This document shows positions 1 through 7,506 of a stretch of DNA of 34,694 nucleotides, in pieces. Position 1 is the stretch's first letter. Every line of letters starts with the position of its first letter. The position numbers and the translations under genes were made by a program. The notes beneath the pieces are model-generated. The model saw nothing but the letters and a program-made list of their open reading frames with translations, searched no databases and was not told the origin of the DNA. The stretch comes from Pyrinomonadaceae bacterium (GTDB taxonomy: Bacteria; Acidobacteriota; Blastocatellia; Pyrinomonadales; Pyrinomonadaceae): assembly GCA_019694395.1 (NCBI GenBank), contig JAIBCC010000042.1:1-34694 (forward strand), given 5' to 3'.

Positions 1-229
1 GGCGTTTCTCAGCCATTAAAAATAATGAATCCTCTAAATTTGTTGATTCAACTGCATCATAATTCCAAGCATTTAAAAAACTTGTGAATAACAAACGTTT
101 TTCATAATTACTGCTTTCCATTAAAACCACAGGAACAGTTTGAGCATCACTGATAGGTTTTGACTGGTTTAGAAAAAAAAGATCCATGAATAAAATCGGT
201 AAATTAGAAATAGCCTCTGAATTTTGCAT
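1..229 (-). CDS. Degenerate response-regulator receiver protein, 5' part only (truncated by window edge)
   Basis: An open frame of 76 codons starts with ATG at 227-229 and runs off the left edge without a stop. A purine-rich stretch with AGGTGA lies upstream in the reverse strand. After a leader of about 35 residues comes PVVLMES, then a helix and WNYDAVES, which resembles the first beta strand, first helix and second strand of a CheY-like receiver. The acidic pair that binds magnesium in active receivers is replaced by Glu-Ser. The phosphorylation site would lie outside the window, so activity cannot be judged. The gene points away from the stress operon that starts at 474. A second receiver-like protein without a phosphoacceptor is at 16043-16435. 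Family assignment is by pattern only. Confidence 0.55.
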   Translation of the reverse strand, partial: MQNSEAISNLPILFMDLFFLNQSKPISDAQTVPVVLMESSNYEKRLLFTSFLNAWNYDAVESTNLEDSLFLMAEKR

Positions 230-348
230 AAATTATCTTCACCTGCCTCAACTTTTTGAATTCTTAATTTTAATTCTCTTTATTTAATGTCCTATTGATA
301 CTGACAAACCAGAGCGTTATTTTGAATAGGGAAGTTGTATAAAACTAT

Positions 349-363
349 TAGGGAAAATCCCTA
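349..363. repeat. Perfect inverted repeat upstream of the stress operon
   Basis: TAGGGA and TCCCTA flank a three-base AAA spacer. It lies about 110 bp before the start codon at 474 and 30 bp before the TGTA-N8-TACA box. The 12 bases TTAGGGAAAATC also occur at 8717-8728, again beside a copy of that box. An operator role is inference. Confidence 0.4.
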
Positions 364-393
364 TAAATCCTCAAATATTTGGAAAAGAAAAAA

Positions 394-412
394 TTTGTAA
401 TCCAACATACAG
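394..412 (+). promoter_or_regulatory. TGTA-N8-TACA box upstream of the yqjD-like operon
   Basis: TTTGTAATCCAACATACAG holds TGTA (396-399) and TACA (408-411) separated by eight bases, 62 bp before the start codon at 474. The same dyad, in the same orientation relative to the gene, occurs at other intergenic sites in this window. The regulator is unknown. Confidence 0.5.
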
Positions 413-473
413 TTAATTTTCTGCAAATAATCTGTAATAAATTAAAGGAAAAAGTAAGTAAAAAAGGAGTTAT

Positions 474-908
474 ATGACGACTGAAAAAGTAAAAAACGAT
501 GTCGAACATTCTTCAATCGGAGAAGGCGTAAAAAAAAAGGCTACCAATGCAATTTCACAAATCAAAGATAAAACCGGAGATTTCTTAGGAGAACAAAAAA
601 ATCAATTTTCAGTAAGCTTGAAAAATATTGCAAATAGTTTGCGGGAAACTTCCAAAAATCTGGAAAAAACAGATGAAAAAGCTGATTTAGAAAAATTGAC
701 AGCCAAATTTGGAAATAATTTTGCTTCCCAAATAGAACGATTTTCACATTACGTTGAGCGCACCAACTTAAAGGATTTCTCAAGTGATGTTGAGAAATTT
801 GCCCGTCGAAAACCGGCTTTGTTTATTGCCGGAGCTTTTGCGCTTGGTTTTATCGGAGCAAGAATCTTGAAATCAACTCATCCCTTACAAAATTTTGAAA
901 ATAAATAA
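474..908 (+). CDS. YqjD/ElaB-like (DUF883-type) membrane-anchored stress protein
   Basis: This 144-residue protein is a long charged, helix-forming region followed by one C-terminal membrane segment (about residues 114-131) preceded by ARRKPA. That layout is typical of YqjD/ElaB-like and 'nutrient deprivation-induced' proteins, which are tail-anchored in the inner membrane. E. coli YqjD has been linked to ribosome binding in stationary phase, but that role is not visible here. The start is supported by AAGGAG about 7 bases upstream. It is the first gene of a tight run: the next start is 15 bp after its stop, and the order YqjD-YqjE-DUF3618 recurs in other bacteria. A TGTA-N8-TACA box and a 15-bp palindrome lie upstream. 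Confidence 0.75.
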   Translation: MTTEKVKNDVEHSSIGEGVKKKATNAISQIKDKTGDFLGEQKNQFSVSLKNIANSLRETSKNLEKTDEKADLEKLTAKFGNNFASQIERFSHYVERTNLKDFSSDVEKFARRKPALFIAGAFALGFIGARILKSTHPLQNFENK

Positions 909-923
909 ATTCCGGGAGATTTT

Positions 924-1322
924 ATGGCATTACAAAAAACAGCAAAAGATGATCGATCGATTGGAGAACTTTTTAATGAACTAGCGGGAGAAGCCGGAAA
1001 TTTGATCCGTCAGGAAATCAATCTCGCTAAGGCTGAGTTAATTTCTAAAGCGGTTAAAATCCAACAAAATCTTGGATTATTAGGTCTTGGATTAGCATTT
1101 GGACTTGTTTCATTTCTGACATTGACTATGGCGGTAATTTTGATTTTATCGATCTTTATGCCGTTATGGCTTTCCGCCCTGATTGTGGGATTTATTTTAG
1201 CAATTACCGCCGCAGTCATTAGTTTTTCAGCCATACAAAGGTTGAAAGAAACAAATCCGATGCCAAAAGAAACTATTGCAACTATCAAGGAGGATACCCA
1301 ATGGCTGAAAAAACAGATATAA
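924..1322 (+). CDS. YqjE-like phage-holin-family (Holin_3_6/DUF1469) membrane protein
   Basis: The protein has 132 residues. An N-terminal amphipathic region (SIGELFNELAGEAGNLIRQEINLAKAE in outline, residues 12-38) precedes two hydrophobic segments (about 50-78 and 82-102) and a short charged tail. This is the pattern of the Holin_3_6/YqjE family, small inner-membrane proteins usually encoded beside YqjD and DUF3618 partners, as here. A GGGAGA ribosome binding site lies 7 bases before ATG. The 3' end overlaps the next gene by 22 bp, which implies translational coupling. Despite the family name nothing suggests a phage origin. The function is unknown; a role in envelope stress is inferred from the neighbours. 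Confidence 0.75.
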   Translation: MALQKTAKDDRSIGELFNELAGEAGNLIRQEINLAKAELISKAVKIQQNLGLLGLGLAFGLVSFLTLTMAVILILSIFMPLWLSALIVGFILAITAAVISFSAIQRLKETNPMPKETIATIKEDTQWLKKQI

Positions 1323-2110
1323 CAAACAAATTTGAAGGAACTGCTGAAACCGAACAAATTCGGGAACAAATTGAGGAAACAAGACAGGAAATAACTGAAA
1401 CAATTGAAGCAATTCAGGAAAAACTGAGTTTTCCACACCTTACCGAAAAAATTTCTGAAGAAATAACAGAACAGGTTTCAAACGTTTATCATCAAGCTAA
1501 AGAAAAAATTATTGATGTTACCCTTGTCAAAACAGTAAAGGCAATAAACACAGTGAATAACGAATTAAATAAATCAAAAATCTATCATAAAATTTCAGAA
1601 AACCCATTGCCATTATTTTTAGGTGCCTTGGGATTAGGATTATTGCTTTTCCGAAATTCAGGCAAAAAAAAGAATTATCAAAACAAATATAAAAAATTAT
1701 CTTCTGACGGCTCAAGTTCAATCGTTGGAAAATTAAACCAAACAGCAAATTCCGCTTATCAAACTTTATCTGAAAATGCTGAGGCAGTTTATGAAAAAGT
1801 AAATCAAACTGCGGATAATACCTATCGAACAATCGAAGAATTAGGAGCTTCTACTCAGGAACGATTTGAATATAATATTGAGGTTAAACCGCTGGCAGTT
1901 GGAGCAGTTGCCTTTGCCGCCGGTGTTTCCCTTGGGTTAATGTTTCCATCTACGAGTTATGAAGAAAAAATTTTCGGCGAATCAGGTCGTAATTTTCTAA
2001 ATAAGGTTCAGGACAAAACAGTTGAAACCCTTTCTTCTACTTTTAAGGATTTAGCCGGAACTGTTTATGATAAGTTTCAGGAAGAAACTCCTAAATCAAA
2101 GACAGTTTAA
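1301..2110 (+). CDS. DUF3618-domain membrane protein
   Basis: Near the N-terminus (about residues 19-42) is EQIREQIEETRQEITETIEA, the helix typical of DUF3618. Two hydrophobic segments follow, at about 101-117 and 197-215, separated by a polar linker with repeated NQTA(N/D)-x-(A/T)Y units. The protein has 269 residues, longer than many DUF3618 proteins because of the duplicated linker and second membrane segment. AAGGAGG precedes the start by 8 bases inside the yqjE-like gene, and the two reading frames overlap. It probably works with the two membrane proteins encoded just upstream; no catalytic motif is visible. The metallothionein gene follows 39 bp later. Confidence 0.7.
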   Translation: MAEKTDITNKFEGTAETEQIREQIEETRQEITETIEAIQEKLSFPHLTEKISEEITEQVSNVYHQAKEKIIDVTLVKTVKAINTVNNELNKSKIYHKISENPLPLFLGALGLGLLLFRNSGKKKNYQNKYKKLSSDGSSSIVGKLNQTANSAYQTLSENAEAVYEKVNQTADNTYRTIEELGASTQERFEYNIEVKPLAVGAVAFAAGVSLGLMFPSTSYEEKIFGESGRNFLNKVQDKTVETLSSTFKDLAGTVYDKFQEETPKSKTV

Positions 2111-2149
2111 TTCGTTTATCAGTTTTTTAACTTATAAGGAGTAAAAACA

Positions 2150-2323
2150 ATGGAAGAAATAGAAAACACAAATAAATGCGGACATCCTGATTGCCAATGT
2201 TTGAGTCCGATCTCAGACGAATTTTGCAGTGAATATTGTAGGAATGCCAATGGTGAAATTCGCGGAATTTGCCAATGCGGACATCCCGAATGCGGCAAGG
2301 GAATTTCAGCGGATATAGAATAG
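2150..2323 (+). CDS. Bacterial metallothionein, SmtA/BmtA family
   Basis: This 57-codon gene starts with ATG at 2150, 8 bases after AAGGAG (2136-2141), and ends with TAG. It encodes eight cysteines and two histidines: CGHPDCQC near the N-terminus, CSEYC in the middle and CQCGHPEC near the C-terminus. The spacing matches the SmtA family (Synechococcus SmtA has CSEAC and CGHTGCNC), so the protein should bind a small zinc or cadmium cluster through Cys and His. The order of the motifs differs slightly: a CGHPxC unit is present at both ends. It lies 39 bp after the DUF3618 gene and is probably in the same operon. Metal specificity cannot be told from sequence. Confidence 0.85.
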   Translation: MEEIENTNKCGHPDCQCLSPISDEFCSEYCRNANGEIRGICQCGHPECGKGISADIE

Positions 2324-2384
2324 GTTAATAATACAAAGATTTTTCATTATTTTGAAATCGCTGTCTAATTTACCCCCACAAATA

Positions 2385-2424
2385 TAAAAAAAGCCAGGTT
2401 AGAGAATCAACTCTAAACCTGGCT
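2385..2424 (-). terminator. Intrinsic terminator of the glycine-zipper stress gene
   Basis: AGCCAGGTT-AGAG (2392-2404) pairs with CTCTAAACCTGGCT (2411-2424) with one bulged base and a short loop. Read on the minus strand the hairpin is followed by a run of T, so it terminates the gene starting at 2968. On the plus strand no T run follows. Confidence 0.8.
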
Positions 2425-2452
2425 AAAAAAAGTAAGTAAATTTTGAAATTGG

Positions 2453-2968
2453 TTAATAACTATAAATCATTTCACCATTATAGGATTCCCAAACCTTACG
2501 AACTTCATTCGCTTCGGCTTCATTTCTAGGATTAAATCCCAAAATTATCCCGCCTTCACGCAATGCTTTTTCATATTCTGCTGCTTCATTTTCTGAAAGT
2601 CCGGCTCCGATCAAAGCACCGACCAAACCGCCGGTTGCACCGCCTGCCCCAGCTCCTGCCAAAGCCGCTGCAATTGGTCCCGCAATAATTAAACCCAAGC
2701 CAGGAAGTGCCAAACTCGTTCCGATTGCCGCAATAGCTGCAACAATTGCTCCGACCGCTCCACCAACTGCTGCTCCAATTCCTGTCCCTTCCGCAGCTTT
2801 TTCTGTTGTTGATTTTTCAGCTATAAAATACTTGTTGCGAGTTGTGTCAGAAGTAACAAAACTAATTTCATTTTGACTGAAATTTCTATTAAGTAATTCA
2901 CGGTATGCTTTTTCTGCATCACTACCATCCCGGAAAAGGGCTGTCATCAATCTATTTTTTGTTGTCAT
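2453..2968 (-). CDS. Glycine-zipper general stress protein (YflT/GSP17M-like)
   Basis: The 171-residue protein opens with LMTALFRDGSDAEKAYRELL, like the N-terminal alpha/beta unit of heat-induced YflT/'general stress protein 17M' proteins. The middle (about residues 60-125) is a long Gly/Ala-rich hydrophobic stretch with GxxxG repeats, and the C-terminal part has GLSENEAAEYEKALREGG followed by GFNPRNEAEA. The membrane-active glycine zipper suggests membrane association. AAGGAG lies 8 bases before the ATG. A strong terminator follows. A TGTA-N8-TACA box lies 160 bp upstream, as for other stress genes in the window. The molecular function is not known. Confidence 0.7.
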   Translation of the reverse strand: MTTKNRLMTALFRDGSDAEKAYRELLNRNFSQNEISFVTSDTTRNKYFIAEKSTTEKAAEGTGIGAAVGGAVGAIVAAIAAIGTSLALPGLGLIIAGPIAAALAGAGAGGATGGLVGALIGAGLSENEAAEYEKALREGGIILGFNPRNEAEANEVRKVWESYNGEMIYSY

Positions 2969-2993
2969 AAATACTCCTTAAAACAAAAATATT

Positions 2994-3094
2994 TGCAGAA
3001 AATAAAAGTGAAATTTGAAAAATGAGGTAAAGTTTGATTGAAGTTTTTGCTCGAAGTTTTGGTAGCCTTCAAATTTTACTTCCCTTTTCTGCAT
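2994..3094. repeat. Long imperfect inverted repeat in a 510-bp divergent intergenic region
   Basis: The gene-free stretch 2969-3478 separates divergent genes. It holds arms at about 2994-3019 and 3069-3094 that match as inverted repeats at 22 of 26 positions (outer ends TGCAGAAAA and TTTTCTGCA), with a 49-base centre. It lies directly upstream of the stress gene at 2968 and may form a leader structure or hold operators. The rest of the stretch, apart from the box at 3127, shows nothing I recognise. Confidence 0.45.
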
Positions 3095-3126
3095 AACAAA
3101 ATTTTCGTTTATTTAATGACACATTT

Positions 3127-3145
3127 CTGTATTCCAAAATACAAA
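3127..3145 (-). promoter_or_regulatory. TGTA-N8-TACA box upstream of the glycine-zipper stress gene
   Basis: On the minus strand the site reads TTTGTATTTTGGAATACAG, with TGTA and TACA exactly eight bases apart. It is 160 bp from the start codon at 2968 and has the same orientation relative to its gene as the copy before 474. Confidence 0.45.
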
Positions 3146-3478
3146 TAGTTTTTTATAATTAATTTGAAATCCTAACGAAATCAAATTGTTGCGTAACCCT
3201 AATCTCAGACCTCAAGTTGATTTGCCATTAACAAAGCTGATTTAGTTACCTCAACCAGTTTTCAAACTCCAAACTACTAACAAGACCAGCTAATTATAAA
3301 TTGATACGATCCCCAATATTGAAATAATTTTTAAATATTTGCTTACCAAAGAAAACTGAAATTCATAAACCTTCTTTATCTTTAATAATTTTAAAACCCC
3401 CTTGATTTTACAATGTCATCCAGCGGACAAAATTTACCTTCAAATTTGTTTATATTTAGGGCAAGAGGGGGGTAATTT

Positions 3479-3664
3479 ATGCCAAGAGGAGATAAATCGA
3501 AATATACCGAAAAGCAAAAACGTCAAGCCGAACATATTGAGAACGGTTACAAAAAAAAAGGCGTTTCTGAAGACGAAGCTGAAAAACGTGCTTGGGCTAC
3601 AGTCAATAAAGAATCCGGCGGCGGCAAAAAAAGCGGGTCTGGGCGGAAAAGAAAAAGCGGTTAA
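3479..3664 (+). CDS. Small basic KGG-type protein often annotated 'plasmid stabilization protein'
   Basis: This 61-residue protein begins MPRGDKSKYTEKQKRQAEHI and continues with GYKKKGVSEDEAEKRAWATV, then NKESGGGKKSGSGRKRKSG. Close matches to this pattern are widespread and often labelled 'plasmid stabilization protein', although no plasmid function is evident. The body is a likely helical hairpin and the tail is Gly/Lys/Arg-rich, suggesting nucleic-acid binding or disorder. A G-rich ribosome binding site (AGAGGGGGG) lies close upstream. It is followed 18 bp later by the CBS gene. A longer overlapping frame starting at 3402 lacks this conservation and is not the gene. Confidence 0.75.
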   Translation: MPRGDKSKYTEKQKRQAEHIENGYKKKGVSEDEAEKRAWATVNKESGGGKKSGSGRKRKSG

Positions 3665-3682
3665 AAACGATAAATTTACAAT

Positions 3683-4129
3683 ATGAAAGTAAAAGATGTG
3701 ATGACTGTAAATCCCATTTGTTGTAAACCGGAAACATCATTAATCGAAGCGGCGCAATTAATGGTCAAATATGACTGTGGCGAGGTTCCGGTAATTAAAA
3801 ATACTGAAAAAAATAATCTGATCGGGGTCATTACTGATCGTGATATTGTTTGCCGAACTTTAGGCAAGGGCTTAGATCCGACTGCAATGATAGTTCAGGA
3901 ATGTATGAGCGATCCGGTTGTTAGCATCAGTGAAAATGCTGATTTAGAAGAATGTCTGAAATTAATGGAAGAAAAACTGATTCGACGGATTCCGGTAGTT
4001 AACAAAGAACACACGGTTTGCGGGATTGTCTCGCTGGCTGATATTTCAAAATATAGTTCTGAACAAAATTCCGGCGAGGTTCTACGTGAAATTTCAGCCG
4101 ACATCGGAGCTTCTTCTAATGTGAATTAA
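3683..4129 (+). CDS. Tandem CBS-domain protein
   Basis: The 148-residue protein consists of two CBS motifs. The first covers about residues 1-60 (VKDVMTVNPICCKPETSLIEAAQLM, then GVITDRDIV) and the second about 70-130 (VQECMSDPVVSISENADLEE, then GIVSLADI). The DVM and GxxTxRDI signatures are typical of stand-alone CBS pairs, which bind adenosine nucleotides and act as energy or redox sensors for partner proteins. No partner domain is fused, so the target is unknown. It follows the small basic protein gene by 18 bp and is probably cotranscribed. The ribosome binding site before the ATG is weak, which fits translational coupling. Confidence 0.9.
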   Translation: MKVKDVMTVNPICCKPETSLIEAAQLMVKYDCGEVPVIKNTEKNNLIGVITDRDIVCRTLGKGLDPTAMIVQECMSDPVVSISENADLEECLKLMEEKLIRRIPVVNKEHTVCGIVSLADISKYSSEQNSGEVLREISADIGASSNVN

Positions 4130-4799
4130 AATTTTTATATTTGGCGAATACTTTAAATTATCCATATTTACAATTTTTATTAAAATTTAATCTCCAAATT
4201 AATCTTGATAAGTTTAACCAATTCAATAATTAATTTGGTGGTTCATTATTTTTTTGTTTATTTTGGTTACATAATTCTATTATTTTTTTTTGGAGAATTT
4301 TTTAAAAACTGCAATGGTTTTTGGAAAAAATTAATCAAATCTCCTTTCAAACCCTGCCCATTTAAAAAAAAATAAAATCTTAGTTCAGTTAACCTCTTGT
4401 AATTTTTGCAATTAATTACTCAATCAGATGTAATTCAAGGGAATTTATCCAATGTATTGTTTTAAACAGATTATTAAAAAATAGATTTCTAGACTTAAAT
4501 CAAGTTGAAAAACTTTTGAATTTTTACGAAAAAGCGGGTGGTTAAATGATTCAGCAAATTTTGTTATTTACGAATATTTATTTTACTTTCAAAACGGATG
4601 TAACTTTCCGTTTTTTGCGTTTTTAGCCATAACATCACTTGATTTCAATTTTTATCCAACTTGCTGTTTCTCAATTTATTAATGGTTAAGGCATTTCAGT
4701 TTTAAGCCGGAATTTTTGTTTAATTCTTAATTGTTACCGGCAGCTTCAGAGAAATTACTTTTCTTTGTATCTGCCATTTTTCTTTTTCAAGGGGGTAGT
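4130..4799. other. 670-bp gene-free, very AT-rich stretch
   Basis: No start codon with a ribosome binding site opens a frame of useful length on either strand. A frame open from about 4400 to 4545 has no plausible start. Visible structure is a 10-bp inverted repeat (CCAAATTAAT at 4194-4203, ATTAATTTGG at 4229-4238) and the hairpin at 4591-4626. The promoter of the TPR gene should lie near the right end. Confidence 0.5.
4591..4626 (+). terminator. Terminator-like hairpin without an assigned gene
   Basis: AAAACGGA (4591-4598) and TCCGTTTT (4607-4614) form an 8-bp stem with an 8-base loop, followed by a T-rich tract. It is 460 bp after the CBS gene and upstream of the TPR gene. It may end a long 3' tail or an unrecognised short transcript. 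Confidence 0.4.
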
Positions 4800-5768
4800 A
4801 TGAAAAATACAAGGAAACTATTTTTTTTATTGATATTATTGAACTTAACCTGTTTCGGGCAAAATGCAGCCAATATTCCGCCTAACCTTAAAGAGGCTTT
4901 AGATTTTTATGAATTGGCAGATAATCAATTTCAAAAAGGATTTTATGCCGAATCTATCGAAAATTATAATCTGGCAATAAAATCCTACCCGAATTTTCCT
5001 GAAGCATTTAACGGTATTTGTGTTGTTTATGCCAAACAAAATAAATACTCAGAAGCTCTCAAATATTGCAAAGAGGCAGTCAAAATCACCCAGGATAATC
5101 CTATTCTTTATTACAATTTAGGTCGGGTTTCGGATGAAAACGGATTGCGTCAGCAAGCAATCGCCGCTTTTAATCAAGCGGTAAAATTAAAACCGGATTA
5201 TGATGACGCTTACTTCAATTTGGCAACTGATTACTTTGATTTAGGAGATTTTGAAGCTGCGCGTGAAAATCTGGAAAATGCTATTAAATTTAATTCCAAC
5301 GATGTGGATTATCATATTCTGCTAAGTAATACTCACTACAAACTAAAAAATTATGACAAATCCCTCGAATCAATTCAAAATGCAATTCAAATTAAACCAA
5401 ATTCATTGTGTTATGGCAATTTAGGTGTTATTTACCTGACTAAAAAAGATTACGCAAAAGCAATAGACTCCTTTAACCAAGCCTTACTTTTAGACCAATC
5501 CCGCCCTGATTTTCATTATTGGCTGGGATTAACTTATTTCTTCGCAAAAAATGACAATAAGGCAATTGAACAGTTTGAAAAAGCGATCTATTACAAATCG
5601 GATTATGCAGAAGCCTATCAGGAATTAGGCTTTTTATATCTAAAAAAGAACAAAAAAGATGAGGCACTTTTGCAATATCATCGCCTCAAAAATATTGATG
5701 AAGATTTGGCAAAAGTTTTGTTCAACCAGATCTATGCCGATAAGATTTTGGATGTTTCAAAACGTTGA
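4800..5768 (+). CDS. Secreted tetratricopeptide-repeat protein
   Basis: The start is ATG at 4800, because AAGGGGGT lies just upstream and the frame then begins with a signal peptide (MKNTRKLFFLLILLNLTCFG). The 69 bases of open frame before it are an unlikely extension. The mature part of about 300 residues is built of roughly eight TPR units of about 34 residues, recognisable by repeated AIxxFNQAVKLKPDYxxAYFNLA-like patterns. TPR arrays are protein-binding scaffolds, here probably periplasmic or outer-membrane associated. The last repeat ends DEALLQYHRLKN before a short C-terminal helix. The stop is TGA. The radical SAM gene follows 41 bp later and could be cotranscribed, but no functional link is evident. 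Confidence 0.85.
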   Translation: MKNTRKLFFLLILLNLTCFGQNAANIPPNLKEALDFYELADNQFQKGFYAESIENYNLAIKSYPNFPEAFNGICVVYAKQNKYSEALKYCKEAVKITQDNPILYYNLGRVSDENGLRQQAIAAFNQAVKLKPDYDDAYFNLATDYFDLGDFEAARENLENAIKFNSNDVDYHILLSNTHYKLKNYDKSLESIQNAIQIKPNSLCYGNLGVIYLTKKDYAKAIDSFNQALLLDQSRPDFHYWLGLTYFFAKNDNKAIEQFEKAIYYKSDYAEAYQELGFLYLKKNKKDEALLQYHRLKNIDEDLAKVLFNQIYADKILDVSKR

Positions 5769-5809
5769 GTTTTAGTTTTTATTTATTAATTTAGAACAAG
5801 GAGGATGAT

Positions 5810-7288
5810 ATGAAAGCATTATTAATTTACCCGGAATTTCCGGATACATACTGGAGTTTCAAACATGCCTTAGCTTTTTCGGGAAAGAGTTCCGCCTTTC
5901 CCCCACTTGGATTGTTAACTGTTTCTGCAATGCTGCCAAACACCTGGGAAAAACGGTTAATTGATATGAACGTCGAAACGCTTAACCCACAAGATTTAGA
6001 ATGGGCTGATATTATTTTTCTTAGTGCAATGTTAGTGCAAAAAGATTCACTTAATGAAGTAATTACAGCCTGTTTAGCCCGAGGAAAACGAATTGTGGTC
6101 GGAGGTCCTTATGTCAGCACTACCCACGATCATATTCCCGCCGACCATATTTTTATTGGCGAAGCCGAAAATACCTTACCGGAATTTCTACGGGATTTTG
6201 AGTTAGGAATTCCTCAACCGATTTACCGGGCTACTGAAAAACCGGCACTTACCGAAACTCCGATTCCAGATTTTAGTTTGATTAATTTTAATTATTACAG
6301 TGCAATGTCCGTTCAATATTCGCGCGGATGCCCGTTTCAATGCGAATTTTGCGATATTATTGAAATCTACGGTCGCGTCCCGCGCACTAAAACTAATCAA
6401 CAAATTATTGCCGAACTTGAGGCACTTTATAATGCCGGGTGGCGCGGAATGGTCTTCATTGTGGATGATAATTTTATCGGAAATAAGCGCAACGTCAAAC
6501 AATTTTTACCTGAATTGATCAAATGGTCTCAGCAACACGAATATCCGTTTTCTTTTATTACCGAAGCAAGTGTTAATTTGGCTGATGACGATGATTTATT
6601 AAAAATGATGCAGGATTCGGGTTTCCGCCGAGTCTTTTTAGGGATCGAAACCCCGGTTGAGGAAAGTCTTAAAGAAACACATAAATTACAAAACACGAAA
6701 CATAATTTATTGGATTCGGTAAAAAGAATTCAATCTTACGGAATGGAAGTAATGGCTGGTTTCATAGTTGGTTTTGACAATGATCCAGAGGATATTTTTG
6801 ACCGTCAAATCGAATTTATCCGTGAAAGTGCAATTCCTTTGGAAATGGTTGGTTTATTAACGGCTTTACCTGATACACAGCTTTGGCGAAGGTTGAAAAA
6901 AGAAAAAAGGTTGCTCCAGGAAAGCTCGGGAAACAATACCGATTGCTCGGTAAATTTTGTTCCACGAATGGAAATAAACCGTTTGATCGAAGGTTATAAG
7001 CAAATTCTTCGTAAAATTTATGGTTCCCGTGAGTATTACGAAAGGGTCTTAAAATGCCTGTCAAGAGTTGTGCAAAATAAACCTGAGCCAAGTCTAGGAT
7101 TTTTTAACGAGGGGGTTGCTTTTTTCCGTGTTGTTTTAAAACTTGGAATAATTGACAAAGAAAGACGTGAATTTTGGCGATTTTTGAAAAAAACCTTATT
7201 TGTTCATCGAAACCGTTTTGCCCAGGCAATCAGATTAGCAGCAATGGGCTATCATTTTCGCAAATTAACTGAAAAATATTGTAGTTAA
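5810..7288 (+). CDS. B12-binding-type radical SAM protein (DUF4070-like)
   Basis: The 492-residue protein has an N-terminal cobalamin-binding-like Rossmann region (about 1-140; PPLGLLTVSAMLP, then VGGPYVS) without an evident DxHxxG motif, so any cobalamin would be bound base-off or not at all. The radical SAM core follows, with C174, C178 and C181 in RGCPFQCEFC ligating the 4Fe-4S cluster, then IEIYGRVPRTK and FIVDDNFIGN. The C-terminal part (about 370-490) looks like DUF4070. Family members include methyltransferases such as the hopanoid C-2 methylase HpnP, but no hopanoid genes are nearby and I do not assign that function. AAGGAGG precedes the ATG by 7 bases. Substrate unknown. Confidence 0.85.
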   Translation: MKALLIYPEFPDTYWSFKHALAFSGKSSAFPPLGLLTVSAMLPNTWEKRLIDMNVETLNPQDLEWADIIFLSAMLVQKDSLNEVITACLARGKRIVVGGPYVSTTHDHIPADHIFIGEAENTLPEFLRDFELGIPQPIYRATEKPALTETPIPDFSLINFNYYSAMSVQYSRGCPFQCEFCDIIEIYGRVPRTKTNQQIIAELEALYNAGWRGMVFIVDDNFIGNKRNVKQFLPELIKWSQQHEYPFSFITEASVNLADDDDLLKMMQDSGFRRVFLGIETPVEESLKETHKLQNTKHNLLDSVKRIQSYGMEVMAGFIVGFDNDPEDIFDRQIEFIRESAIPLEMVGLLTALPDTQLWRRLKKEKRLLQESSGNNTDCSVNFVPRMEINRLIEGYKQILRKIYGSREYYERVLKCLSRVVQNKPEPSLGFFNEGVAFFRVVLKLGIIDKERREFWRFLKKTLFVHRNRFAQAIRLAAMGYHFRKLTEKYCS

Positions 7289-7318
7289 ATCCATGTTTTT
7301 CGGATTCCAAAAAAAAAC

Positions 7319-7360
7319 GATTTCCGTAAATAGGTTAGTTTAACTGTATTTACGGAAATC
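7319..7360 (-). terminator. Strong hairpin between convergent genes
   Basis: GATTTCCGTAAATA (7319-7332) and TATTTACGGAAATC (7347-7360) form a perfect 14-bp stem with a 14-base loop. On the minus strand it is followed by nine T, so it should terminate the BON gene transcript. On the plus strand there is no T run, but the hairpin could protect the 3' end of the radical SAM transcript. Confidence 0.7.
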
Positions 7361-7413
7361 AATCTTAAAATAAGAAGATAAAATTAATCAGGGTGCAGAA
7401 AAATTTCTTAAAT

Positions 7414-7491
7414 GATAGAAAGGTTTCCTTTTTGAAATCCCTCGAAAACTAAAATTTTCAAACTAATTTCAAAAAAGAATTTCCTTTCTAC
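7414..7491. repeat. Second, imperfect inverted repeat in the same convergent region
   Basis: Arms at 7414-7438 and 7466-7491 share GATAGAAAGG/CCTTTCTAC ends and TTTTTGAAAT/ATTTCAAAAA inner parts with a short mismatched section between. It lies just after the stop of the BON gene. No T run follows on either side, so it is not an obvious terminator. Confidence 0.4.
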
Positions 7492-7506
7492 CCTTGAATT
7501 ACAAAA

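Noticed and set aside
924..1322. Phage origin suggested by the 'holin' family name
   Set aside because: No phage structural, lysis or integrase genes are nearby; the YqjD-YqjE-DUF3618 order is a normal chromosomal stress operon.
3402..3686. A 94-codon frame overlapping the small basic protein gene
   Set aside because: It is out of frame with the recognisable KGG-type protein, which has its own ribosome binding site and family pattern.
4400..4545. Open frame of about 48 codons ending LLNFYEKAGG
   Set aside because: No usable start codon or ribosome binding site; not supportable as a gene.
5810..7288. Naming the radical SAM gene hpnP
   Set aside because: The domain layout is shared by many B12-type radical SAM enzymes, and no hopanoid genes are in the window.
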